From Leadbettera azotonutricia ZAS-9 (GTDB taxonomy: Bacteria > Spirochaetota > Spirochaetia > Treponematales > Breznakiellaceae): DNA of 64,000 bases. Position numbers and translations under genes: made by a program. Shown here in pieces: positions 48,272 to 55,945 of this stretch (position 1 is the first letter of the stretch; each line of letters opens with the position of its first letter). Location: contig NC_015577.1 of the NCBI RefSeq assembly GCF_000214355.1, positions 2,471,389-2,535,388 on the forward strand, given 5' to 3'. Below the pieces are notes generated by a model. That model was given only the letters and a program-made list of their open reading frames with translations. It was not told the DNA's origin and did not search any database.

Positions 48272-49603
48272 CTAATCCACTCGCAAACCCTGACGCCGCA
48301 GTTCCAGCTGGACGAGTTTGATATCCACATTACGAGTAACCACATCCTGTTTGATGGACAAGGCACTAGCAGTTCCAGCCGCCTGACCAGTAACCATACA
48401 GAAATCCATTTGTCGGGTTGTAGGAACTGCTGAACGTTCACCGGAAATACAACGCCCCGCAGCCAAAATATTTTCTACCTTTTGGGGCGTAAGTATACGA
48501 AAGGGTACCTGAAAATAGGCATCGGTATAGGGAATTTCCTTGATATCTATACCATCCGCATAAACCGGAAATACACCAATAGTATCATCAAATCGACCAC
48601 GTTTAAAAATATCATCAAAGGTAAGGGTGTAATTACCCACAATCCGACGAGTTTCCCGAACACCTACAGCCATAGCAAAATAACGCAGTTTGGCATCGGC
48701 AAAACCGGCATCAGTACCATATTTTCTGAGCCGACGGAGCACTTCCAGCACTTCTTTCCGCAGTTTGATTTCACTAGCAGTTAAGCTTAGAACGTCAGTA
48801 CCATCTAGCTCCCTGTCATAAGTAGCCAAATTAATATTGATTGAATCATTAGAAACTGCAGTATAATAAATTTTATTTAAGGAATTCTGCAGGGGAGGCT
48901 CCCCGGCCTCTTCGGCTTTAATAAAAGGTTTGTAAAGGAGCTTATGCACATAAGGATCCCGGCTTTCGGGGTCTGCACTCATGGCCGCTTCTAGCTTGAG
49001 AATATCCACATCGGAGGCAAAAAATTTCAAAGTACCTGCCCCAAGTTTACCAGTTTGGGGATCTCCCTTTAAAACAGGTGCACCGGACCGGTAAACCAAA
49101 TCAGCATCACCGGTAGTATCTATCACTCGTTTAGCAAGAATAACCTTACGACCCGATTTAGATTCAGTAATTACCCCCTTGACTACATTTCCCTCCATAT
49201 AGGGAACGGTACCGATACAATGGTAGACCGGAGTAATCCCAAGATCCTTTATATAGCAATCAGCCATATATTTATACATTTCAGTATCATAGCTTAATCC
49301 TATGGAAGGACGGAATGAACAGGGCCTAACGGCATCAAGTGCTATCATCCGGTCTTCTATCTCTTTCTGTACGCCGCCGGGCATAGTTGTCTTTTCCTGC
49401 TTATACCAAGAGGGAGGTTCAACCGCAGCAATGGTTACATTTCCCCCAAGACAGGAATATCTCTCTACAAGAACAACCTGTACCCCAACTTTTGCAGCAC
49501 CAGCCGCTGCTGCTATGCCGGCAGGACCACCACCGACTACCACCACATCACATTTCAGGAGGACCTCTATCTGTCGTCCTTTTTCTAGTATTGTATTTTT
49601 CAT
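48272..49603 (-). CDS. FAD-dependent oxidoreductase (FAD_oxidored family), copy 2
   Basis: The 443-residue paralogue has VVVVGGGPAGIAAAAGAAK (FAD-binding, about residues 20-38), RYSCLGGNVTIAAVEPPSW, RVIDTTGDADLVYRSG and ENILAAGRCISGERSA. It is the most divergent of the three copies (tail KLVQLELRRQGLRV against KALQQELRNQ). It follows copy 3 by 41 bases. The fixed pattern PSW.k.E/N.t/s.MPGG shared by all three suggests the same chemistry on related substrates. Products and electron acceptor are unknown. Confidence 0.8.
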   Translation of the reverse strand: MKNTILEKGRQIEVLLKCDVVVVGGGPAGIAAAAGAAKVGVQVVLVERYSCLGGNVTIAAVEPPSWYKQEKTTMPGGVQKEIEDRMIALDAVRPCSFRPSIGLSYDTEMYKYMADCYIKDLGITPVYHCIGTVPYMEGNVVKGVITESKSGRKVILAKRVIDTTGDADLVYRSGAPVLKGDPQTGKLGAGTLKFFASDVDILKLEAAMSADPESRDPYVHKLLYKPFIKAEEAGEPPLQNSLNKIYYTAVSNDSININLATYDRELDGTDVLSLTASEIKLRKEVLEVLRRLRKYGTDAGFADAKLRYFAMAVGVRETRRIVGNYTLTFDDIFKRGRFDDTIGVFPVYADGIDIKEIPYTDAYFQVPFRILTPQKVENILAAGRCISGERSAVPTTRQMDFCMVTGQAAGTASALSIKQDVVTRNVDIKLVQLELRRQGLRVD

Positions 49604-49644
49604 AGTGAAATTACTACTCCTTATCTAAAAATTAATTAGTGATT

Positions 49645-50982
49645 TTATTCTATATGTACTCGCTGATTCCGTAACTCCTGTTGCAATGCCTTAATATCCA
49701 CCTTACGGGGGGGTACATCTTGTTTGATTGAAAGAGCTGACGCTGCTCCAGCAGCTTGTCCAGTAACCATAGCAAAATCAACCATCCGTGTTACCGAGGT
49801 GGACCGCCGCTCCGCAGAAACACAGCGTCCGGCAACCAATAGATTTTCAATCTTGAGAGGTACTGTAAGACGGAAGGGAACCTGGAAATGTGCCTCTGTA
49901 AATGCAGGCATAGCCCCTTCAGGGCCATCAAGACAAAGAGGATACACCCCTACAGAATCTTCAAACCTAGCTTCATCAAATATTTCTTTAAAAGTAATCT
50001 GATACTCTCCTTTAATTCTACGAGTTTCGCGAATACCAATACTCATTGCAAAATTTCGAAGTTTTGCGTTCTGCAAACCTTTGTAATATTTACGAAGGAG
50101 GGGAATAGTATCTATTATATCTTTACGGCTTTGAATTTCTGCCCTGGTCAGGCTGAGTACATCTGTTCCGTCCACTTCAAGGAAAGAATGATTCAATGCG
50201 GTAAGCTCATGCTTTGTGGTCCTGTTATAGATATAACCCCGATTTGTACTTTCAGGGAAAACCTCACCGGCGGCAATGGCATCTTGCCACCCATGGTACA
50301 TCCGCTTATGCATGATGGGGTGACGTTGGGCGGGATCCGAATCCGCATCTTCTTCTACTGCCTCCACGTCAACATCAGTAAGGCCATAAATTAAAGTTCC
50401 CTCCTGGAGATATCCAGGAGGAAGGCGACCATTGGGACCATCCAATATACAACATTCCACTCCGGCCCGATAAGCGATATCAGCATCTCCCGTACAATCA
50501 ATTACCCGCTTGGCCTTAATAGCGGTTCTGCCGGATTTACTTTCTGTAATTACTCCAAATAAAATATTACCTTCCATAAGAGGCATAACTCCCTGACAGT
50601 GAAGAACCGGAATTACCCCATTCTCTTTAATATATTCATCTGCCACATATTTAAACATTTCCGTATCGTATGCCAAGGCAATACTCGGCTTAAATAAAGA
50701 CTTGGTTGTAGCGCCCATGGACAGCATTTTCTGATCGAGATCCTCTACTACACCACCCGGCATATAGGATCTCTCATTTCGCCACCAACTGGGAGGTTCC
50801 ATAGCGGCCAGAGAAAGAAGCCCCCCAAGACAACCGTACTGTTCCACCACTACCGTTTTTGCACCAGTCCTAGCCGATCCGACCGAAGCCGCTATACCCG
50901 CAGGGCCACCACCAACTACTACTACATCCACTTCCAACAACACAGAAATTTCTCGACACGGTTCTAGAATAAATTCTGCCAT
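49645..50982 (-). CDS. FAD-dependent oxidoreductase (FAD_oxidored family), copy 3
   Basis: The 445-residue protein has VVVVGGGPAGIAASVGSARTG (FAD loop; about residues 17-37), EQYGCLGGLLSLAAMEPPSWW, RVIDCTGDADIAYRAG and ENLLVAGRCVSAERRST. I set the start at ATG 50982, six bases after AGGGAGGG; an upstream GTG (51003) lacks such a site. It is the promoter-proximal gene of the minus-strand series, below a near-consensus promoter and an IclR-like box. High similarity to copy 1 indicates a recent duplication. Confidence 0.8.
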   Translation of the reverse strand: MAEFILEPCREISVLLEVDVVVVGGGPAGIAASVGSARTGAKTVVVEQYGCLGGLLSLAAMEPPSWWRNERSYMPGGVVEDLDQKMLSMGATTKSLFKPSIALAYDTEMFKYVADEYIKENGVIPVLHCQGVMPLMEGNILFGVITESKSGRTAIKAKRVIDCTGDADIAYRAGVECCILDGPNGRLPPGYLQEGTLIYGLTDVDVEAVEEDADSDPAQRHPIMHKRMYHGWQDAIAAGEVFPESTNRGYIYNRTTKHELTALNHSFLEVDGTDVLSLTRAEIQSRKDIIDTIPLLRKYYKGLQNAKLRNFAMSIGIRETRRIKGEYQITFKEIFDEARFEDSVGVYPLCLDGPEGAMPAFTEAHFQVPFRLTVPLKIENLLVAGRCVSAERRSTSVTRMVDFAMVTGQAAGAASALSIKQDVPPRKVDIKALQQELRNQRVHIE

Positions 50983-51014
50983 TCCAACCCTCCCTATCTT
51001 CACATCTTAATAAA

Positions 51015-51029
51015 TGGAAATCAATTCCA
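51015..51029. promoter_or_regulatory. IclR-type operator candidate
   Basis: The sequence TGGAAATCAATTCCA matches the E. coli IclR binding consensus TGGAAATNATTTCCA, as I recall it, at all but one defined position. It lies about 10-24 bases downstream of the predicted transcription start of FAD oxidoreductase copy 3, and 33 bases before its start codon. A bound protein would block transcription. An IclR-family regulator is encoded at 59752-60552, in the same metabolic island. Confidence 0.55.
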
Positions 51030-51045
51030 ATTTTTAAGATAAGAT

Positions 51046-51075
51046 ATTATAGCTACATTTTTCATTATTTGTCAA
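51046..51075 (-). promoter_or_regulatory. Promoter of the FAD oxidoreductase series
   Basis: On the minus strand TTGACA (51075-51070) and TATAAT (51051-51046) are both perfect matches to the sigma-70 consensus, with an 18-base spacer. The predicted start of transcription is near 51039. Such a strong promoter needs repression, and the IclR-like box lies just downstream. Confidence 0.7.
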
Positions 51076-51236
51076 CAAAATTCTTTGTTTTTCTTCTTTT
51101 TTCGTTAGAATTTGTAATTAGTCAATAAAATTTGTTAATTCTTTATAGCATAACGAATTAATGATTTACTTCCACCTTGGTAGCTGAATAATTTTATCTT
51201 TATTTCTAAAATTTGCAATTAAATTTCATTTTTTAG

Positions 51237-51266
51237 TTGACAAAATCATTTTCTTAGGAATTAATA
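51237..51266 (+). promoter_or_regulatory. Candidate promoter of the eltD operon
   Basis: TTGACA at 51237-51242 is followed after 18 bases by TTAATA (51261-51266), a fair -10. Transcription would start about 155 bases before eltD, so the palindrome at 51326-51348 would lie in the leader, where a bound repressor would block elongation. The remaining sequence in 51004-51428 is AT-rich and holds no gene. Confidence 0.45.
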
Positions 51267-51325
51267 TTAAGAGATAGGATTTAGAAAATTGTCCTTGAAA
51301 GACGATTTTTTATTAGTCTAGATTT

Positions 51326-51348
51326 TTCCAAAATGTTAAATTTTGGAA
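51326..51348. promoter_or_regulatory. Perfect palindrome in the eltD leader
   Basis: TTCCAAAAT (51326-51334) and ATTTTGGAA (51340-51348) are perfect reverse complements with spacer GTTAA. It lies 80 bases upstream of eltD. The half-site TTCCAAA resembles the palindrome at 48025. A likely operator for the tetritol operon; the regulator is not proven. Confidence 0.55.
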
Positions 51349-51428
51349 TATCTACCTTGGATTTAAGTTTGCTTATAACTCTTTTCATGGGTTATATGGG
51401 TATTTTATTAATTGGGAGGTACTAAACA

Positions 51429-52505
51429 ATGTCTCAAATTCCAGAAAAAATGAAAGCCTTGGTTGCCTATGGGCCAGGGGATTATCGCCTTGAAACAATT
51501 CCTACCCCCCGGGCGAAGGGAGATGACGTGATTGTTAAAGTGGAGGGCTGTGGGGTTTGTGCAGGAGACACCAAGGCTTTTGCAGGCGCTCCGAGCTTTT
51601 GGGGAGGTGATGGTAGTCCCCCTTATATCAAGGCTCCTATGGTTCCTGGCCATGAATTTGCAGGCAGGGTCGTAGAAATAGGACCAGAACAGAAGGAATT
51701 CAAAATTGGCGACCGAGTAGTTTCGGAACAGATCGTCCCCTGCGGGACCTGCAAATTCTGTCGGACTGGACGTTATTGGATGTGTCAGAAGCATGATCTA
51801 TACGGGTTTCAAAATAATGTAAATGGAGGTATGGCAGAATACATGCGTTATCCTCACGAAGGACGAAAATACAAGATCCCCGATAATATGCCCCTGGAAC
51901 AAGCCCTCTTAATCGAACCCTATGGATGTTCTAAGCATTGTGTAGACCGGGCAAGTATTTCACGTGAAGATTTTGTGGTACTGAGCGGAGCCGGAACCCT
52001 TGGACTTGGTATGGTAGGGGCCATCCGAAAACAAAATCCTGCAACCTTTGTGGTGCTGGATATGAATGAAATACGGCTTGCCAAAGCAAAGGAATTTGGA
52101 GCCGATATTATCCTAAACCCCGGCAAGGAAAATGTAGTTAAAAAAATCAAGGAAATGACTGAAGGATATGGCTGTGATATCTATATTGAAGCCAGCGGTC
52201 ATCCTTCCAGTGTAGGGCAAGGCCTTGAAATGATCCGTAAATTGGGACGGTTTGTTGAATTCAGCGTCTTTAAGGATTTGGTTACTGTGGATTGGAGTAT
52301 CATCAGCGATCGGAAAGAACTAGACCTTCTAGGTTCTCATTTGAGCCCTAATTGCTATCCGTCGGTTATTGAGTGGATTCTGGATGGTACCCTGCCTACT
52401 ACAGGAGTAGTTACCCACAAGTTTTGCCTGGACGAATGGAAAAAGGCTTTTGATATGGCGGCTTCCGGTGCGGATAATTCATTGAAAGTTGCAATAATTC
52501 CCTAA
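51429..52505 (+). CDS. eltD: Zinc-dependent polyol dehydrogenase, EltD-like (erythritol/L-threitol dehydrogenase)
   Basis: This 358-residue medium-chain dehydrogenase has catalytic zinc residues in GCGVCAGDTKAF and PGHEFAG, and a structural zinc site CGTCKFCRTGRYWMC. VLSGAGTLGLGMVGA is the Rossmann loop. The stretches VVSEQIVPCGTC, KHDLYGF, VTVDWSIISDRKELD and LGSHLSP match what I remember of EltD from Mycobacterium smegmatis, which oxidises erythritol or L-threitol to erythrulose. GGGAGGT precedes ATG 51429. It is the first of five genes with 9-14-base gaps that together match a tetritol pathway. Sorbitol or threonine dehydrogenase is a less likely alternative. Confidence 0.8.
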   Translation: MSQIPEKMKALVAYGPGDYRLETIPTPRAKGDDVIVKVEGCGVCAGDTKAFAGAPSFWGGDGSPPYIKAPMVPGHEFAGRVVEIGPEQKEFKIGDRVVSEQIVPCGTCKFCRTGRYWMCQKHDLYGFQNNVNGGMAEYMRYPHEGRKYKIPDNMPLEQALLIEPYGCSKHCVDRASISREDFVVLSGAGTLGLGMVGAIRKQNPATFVVLDMNEIRLAKAKEFGADIILNPGKENVVKKIKEMTEGYGCDIYIEASGHPSSVGQGLEMIRKLGRFVEFSVFKDLVTVDWSIISDRKELDLLGSHLSPNCYPSVIEWILDGTLPTTGVVTHKFCLDEWKKAFDMAASGADNSLKVAIIP

Positions 52506-52519
52506 TCAGGAGGTATATT

Positions 52520-53287
52520 ATGATATCCTACAACGGTATAAAGGCCGATTTTTCCTTGGAAGGTAAGGTTGCCATTATTACCGGAGGAGCGGCTGGAATA
52601 GGACTGGCTACGGCGGAATTTTTCGCGCAAAAAGGGGTTCGGCTCCTTATCGCGGATCTCAGCCCCGAAGCGGAGGTTGTCGCGAAAAAGCTGGGACCGG
52701 AAAATATTGGGGTCAGAGGTAATGTCTGCGATAAGTCTTACCGGAAGCATGTAATGGAGGCCGCGATAAGGGCCTTTGGGGGGGCGGATATCCTAGTGAA
52801 CAGCGCCGGTATTGTGGCTCTGGAAAAGGCGGAAATTCTAAGCGAGGACTATTGGGAAAAAACCATCGCCATCAATCTTACCGCTAGTTTCATGATGGCC
52901 CAGTCCTTCGGCACACAGCTTATCGAAAGTAAGCGGCCCGGCTGTATCGTCAACATGGCCTCCCAAGCGGGGGTTATTGCCCTGGACCGGCATGCGGCTT
53001 ACTGCGCCAGCAAAGGGGGCGTTATTGCCATGACCAAGACTTTGGCTTTGGAATGGGGTAAATACGGCATCCGGGTGAACGCGGTGTCCCCCACGGTGGT
53101 ACTGACCGAACTGGGGCATAAGGCATGGGATGGGCCTGTGGGGGAGGCATTTAAAAAAGAAATCCCTGCAGAACGTTTTGCCGAGCCTGAAGAAATTGCC
53201 GCTATCATCGGTTTCCTGTGTAGTGATGCGGCGGCAATGATTACTGGTCACAATCTGCTGGTCGACGGCGGATATACTATAAAATAG
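52520..53287 (+). CDS. dthD: Short-chain dehydrogenase, D-threitol dehydrogenase-like
   Basis: This 255-residue SDR enzyme has TGGAAGIG (cofactor loop, about residue 20), NSAGIV, NMASQAGVIAL (catalytic Ser) and YCASKGG (catalytic Tyr and Lys). The segment SPTVVLTELGHKAW and the end AAMITGHNLLVDGGYTIK match the D-threitol dehydrogenase DthD, which makes D-erythrulose. GGAGG lies seven bases before ATG 52520. Pairing with EltD suggests that both erythritol and threitol enter the same erythrulose pool. Other SDR polyol dehydrogenases cannot be excluded. Confidence 0.75.
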   Translation: MISYNGIKADFSLEGKVAIITGGAAGIGLATAEFFAQKGVRLLIADLSPEAEVVAKKLGPENIGVRGNVCDKSYRKHVMEAAIRAFGGADILVNSAGIVALEKAEILSEDYWEKTIAINLTASFMMAQSFGTQLIESKRPGCIVNMASQAGVIALDRHAAYCASKGGVIAMTKTLALEWGKYGIRVNAVSPTVVLTELGHKAWDGPVGEAFKKEIPAERFAEPEEIAAIIGFLCSDAAAMITGHNLLVDGGYTIK

Positions 53288-53296
53288 GGAGTTGAA

Positions 53297-54292
53297 ATGC
53301 AACGTATACTAAATAATCCTGATGATATTGTGGATGAGATGCTCAAGGGTTTTGTGAAGGTCCACAGGGATATTGTTGCCGTTACAGATAATCCACGGGT
53401 ACTGAAACGAGTGGATATGCCTGCGGATCATGTAGGAGTAGTGACCGGAGGGGGGAGCGGCCACAAGCCCGCCTTCATCGGCTATATCGGAAAGAATCTC
53501 TGTGATGCCGTAGCAGTAGGGGAAATCTGCACCAGTCCCAGTGCGATAGCCTTTTTGGACGCCTTTCGAGCGGCGGACCAGGGCAAGGGGGTAGCTTGCC
53601 TCTACGGCAACTATTCTGGGGATAACATGAATGTCAAGATGGCTGTCAAGATGGCGGCCAAAGAGGGTATTGAGGTCAGAACCGTGGTAGCTAATGACGA
53701 TGCCGCCTCCGCTCCCAAGGATCAGGCAGGTAAACGCCGGGGGGTGGCGGGCGAGGTATTGATGTGGAAGGCTGGTGGTGCTAAAGCAGCCCAGGGCGCA
53801 AGTCTGAATGAGGTGATCGTCGCGGCTCAAAAGGCCATTGATAATACTCGTAGCATAGGCATAGGGTTGACCCCCTGTACTCTACCGGCAGTGGGGCATC
53901 CCAACTTCGAAATAAAACCGGAAACCATGGAGGTGGGCATAGGTCATCACGGTGAACCTGGGATAGAGATCTGCCCCTTGGAAAAGGCGGAGGGAATTGC
54001 CCATCGGATGACCGGCATAGTCCTGCCCGATTATCCCTTAGCAGCTGGAGATGAGGTAGTGGTTCTCGTTTCAGGCCTAGGGGCTACTCCAGTAATGGAA
54101 CTCTACGTTCTTTATGATGAAATTGAAAAAATAATCTCCAAGAAGGGTATTTCCGTATATCGGTCCTATGTGGGGAACTATTTTACCTCCCTGGAGATGA
54201 TGGGTGCCACCTTAACGGTGATGAAACTGGACGGGGAACTGAAAGAACTCATGGATATGCCCTGTTATAGTGTGGGCTTGAAGCAGGCATAG
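53297..54292 (+). CDS. dhaK: DhaK-type kinase subunit, probable erythrulose kinase
   Basis: This 331-residue protein is the DhaK domain: VTGGGSGHKPAF (about residue 52), GNYSGDNMNVKMA, and GIGHHGEPG with the catalytic His that forms a hemiaminal with the ketose. DhaK proteins phosphorylate dihydroxyacetone; relatives in tetritol operons (DerK) use erythrulose. In M. smegmatis DerK is one fused protein; here DhaK and DhaL are separate genes 14 bases apart. No dhaM phosphotransferase gene is present, so the phosphate donor (ATP or PTS) is unclear. Confidence 0.8.
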   Translation: MQRILNNPDDIVDEMLKGFVKVHRDIVAVTDNPRVLKRVDMPADHVGVVTGGGSGHKPAFIGYIGKNLCDAVAVGEICTSPSAIAFLDAFRAADQGKGVACLYGNYSGDNMNVKMAVKMAAKEGIEVRTVVANDDAASAPKDQAGKRRGVAGEVLMWKAGGAKAAQGASLNEVIVAAQKAIDNTRSIGIGLTPCTLPAVGHPNFEIKPETMEVGIGHHGEPGIEICPLEKAEGIAHRMTGIVLPDYPLAAGDEVVVLVSGLGATPVMELYVLYDEIEKIISKKGISVYRSYVGNYFTSLEMMGATLTVMKLDGELKELMDMPCYSVGLKQA

Positions 54293-54306
54293 GGAACAGG
54301 GGAAGG

Positions 54307-54945
54307 ATGATGTTTTATAATAAAGACGGAAAAACAGTATTACTGCGTATAGTGAAGGCGGTACAGGATAACAAGGACTATCTATCCGAGGTAGATGGTC
54401 TTATCGGGGATGGGGATCACGGAATGAATATGAACAAAGGTTTTACTCTGTTCGCCGATAGTATTGCAGGGAAGGATGTTAGTTTTACAAAAGGGCTTGA
54501 TGAATTAGGAAACCTTCTGTTTAGCAAAATAGGGGGCTCTATGGGACCTATATACGGAACCGTTTTTATGCAAATGGCGGAAACCGGTGAAGGCTATGAC
54601 GCCATAGGAACCTTGGAACTTGCCGCTATGCTACGTTCAGGTCTTTTGGCCCTTTATGATATCGTAGAGGCCCGGCCAGGGGACAAGACCTTGGTGGATA
54701 CCCTTGCCCCAGCCTGCGATGCCATGGACAAGGATGCGGAAGAGAAGATGAACCTTGTTGCCGCCTTGGAGAGGATGAAGACAGCAGCAGCCAGTGGCTG
54801 GGAATCCACCAAGGATATGGAGGCTAGGTTCGGCCGCTCAAGCCGCCTAGGGGAACGATCCAGGGGAGTATATGATGCCGGGGCCACGTCCTGTAAGATT
54901 ATCCTGAAAGCCATGGCGGATGGGATTCTGGAAGTGGCAAGGTAA
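54307..54945 (+). CDS. dhaL: DhaL-type kinase subunit (nucleotide-binding)
   Basis: This 212-residue DhaL subunit has GDGDHGMNMNKGF with the metal-binding Asp residues, IGGSMGPIYG, KTLVDTLAPA and SRLGERSRGVYDAGATS, all family hallmarks. It supplies the nucleotide-binding half of the kinase made with the upstream DhaK. Together they would phosphorylate erythrulose to erythrulose 4-phosphate. The next gene (isomerase) starts 13 bases downstream. Confidence 0.85.
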   Translation: MMFYNKDGKTVLLRIVKAVQDNKDYLSEVDGLIGDGDHGMNMNKGFTLFADSIAGKDVSFTKGLDELGNLLFSKIGGSMGPIYGTVFMQMAETGEGYDAIGTLELAAMLRSGLLALYDIVEARPGDKTLVDTLAPACDAMDKDAEEKMNLVAALERMKTAAASGWESTKDMEARFGRSSRLGERSRGVYDAGATSCKIILKAMADGILEVAR

Positions 54946-54958
54946 AGAAGGAACATTG

Positions 54959-55417
54959 ATGCACGAAATAGTGATAGGCTGCGATGAAGCTGCGGTAAAT
55001 CTGAAGAGGATCTTTATAAAACTGCTGCAGGAAATGAATATTTCTGTAGAGGATGTGGGGGTTAGAAATGATGAGGACAAGACCGCCTATCCTCTGGTAG
55101 CCTCTGCGGTCTGTAAGAAAATTATCGCATCGGGGTATACAAAACGGGGAATCCTTATCTGCGGTACCGGCATAGGGATGTGTATAGCCGCCAATAAATT
55201 CCGGGGAATACGAGCGGCAGTATGCCACGATATTTATTCTGCTCAAAGGTCCATTCTGAGTAACAACGGTAATATTGCCTGTTTCGGAGAAAGGGTTATC
55301 GGAACGGAACTGGCTAAGGCTATACTTAGAGAATGGGTCAAACTGGAATTCAAAAACGGCCCTTCCACCCCCAAGGTAGAGGAGATTGTCAAAGTGGAAT
55401 GGGAGAATTTTAAGTAA
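54959..55417 (+). CDS. derI: RpiB/LacAB-family sugar phosphate isomerase, DerI-like
   Basis: The 152-residue protein has the RpiB signatures EIVIGCDEAAVNLK and ILICGTGIGMCIAANKFRGIRAAVCHD (core GTGIGMCIAANK), then SILSNNGNIACFGERVIG. In tetritol operons the RpiB-type DerI converts D-erythrulose 4-phosphate to D-erythrose 4-phosphate, which enters the pentose phosphate pathway. I start it at ATG 54959 (MHEIVIGCD), not at an upstream codon inside dhaL, because AAGGAAC precedes it and the family starts here. It is the last gene of the operon. Confidence 0.82.
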   Translation: MHEIVIGCDEAAVNLKRIFIKLLQEMNISVEDVGVRNDEDKTAYPLVASAVCKKIIASGYTKRGILICGTGIGMCIAANKFRGIRAAVCHDIYSAQRSILSNNGNIACFGERVIGTELAKAILREWVKLEFKNGPSTPKVEEIVKVEWENFK

Positions 55418-55435
55418 CCCTTAAGTATACATGCA
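55418..55435. repeat. 18-base repeat, copy 1
   Basis: CCCTTAAGTATACATGCA directly follows derI and recurs with one change at 56643-56660. The two copies bracket the yhcH remnant and the IS21 remnant. Function unknown; a recombination footprint or a recurring regulatory motif are both possible. Confidence 0.5.
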
Positions 55436-55454
55436 ATCTGATTTTGTCAGAACT

Positions 55455-55906
55455 CTACGCTAAAATTTTAAATATCACTTTGAAAACTTCTGATGGGTTG
55501 TCATCTTTTAAGTTTGGGGCATGGGCTTCACCGGGGAAGAAGACCGCAAAAGTATTTTCCGATGCATGATAGATAATGGGCTTTTCGCCTGAAACAAAAG
55601 CACAATCAATATCGGCATTGTATTCCAGGGTAATCTTAAGAGGTTCGGACAGGATCAATTCTATTCGTTCTGAACCTTTTAAGAGGACTTGAACATCTAT
55701 TTCTTTGCGGTATATTTCATATTCATCGGCCTTTTCAATCTTTGTAGTATAAGACTTTACATTTACCTGACAGAAGGATCGCTGGTGGTGTATGCTCTGG
55801 GGATTATTTCCTTTAAGGTTACGCTTTCGAGGATTTCGACAACCTTTTTTAGACCTGGAACAAGAGGAATATACTTTCTCATATTTCCGATCAGATCAAT
55901 TATCAT
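55455..55906 (-). pseudogene. YhcH/YjgK/YiaL family protein (DUF386), frameshifted
   Basis: The gene spans about 450 bases, the usual 150 residues, but lies in two frames. The N-terminus, from ATG 55906, reads MIIDLIGNMRKYIPLVPGLKKVVEIL. The other frame, open to stop 55455, has KSYTTKIEKADEYEIYRKEIDVQVLLKG (core YRKEIDVQVLLKG) and FAVFFPGEAHAPNL, the conserved 'FPGdaH.P' metal-binding motif. The shift falls near the C4 run at 55799-55802. DUF386 proteins are cupin-like enzymes often found with sugar and sugar-acid catabolism. It faces the tetritol operon convergently, next to an IS21 remnant. Confidence 0.7.
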
Positions 55907-55945
55907 TTTTGTCTCTCTTGTAAACAACGGCGATTTAGACCCACC

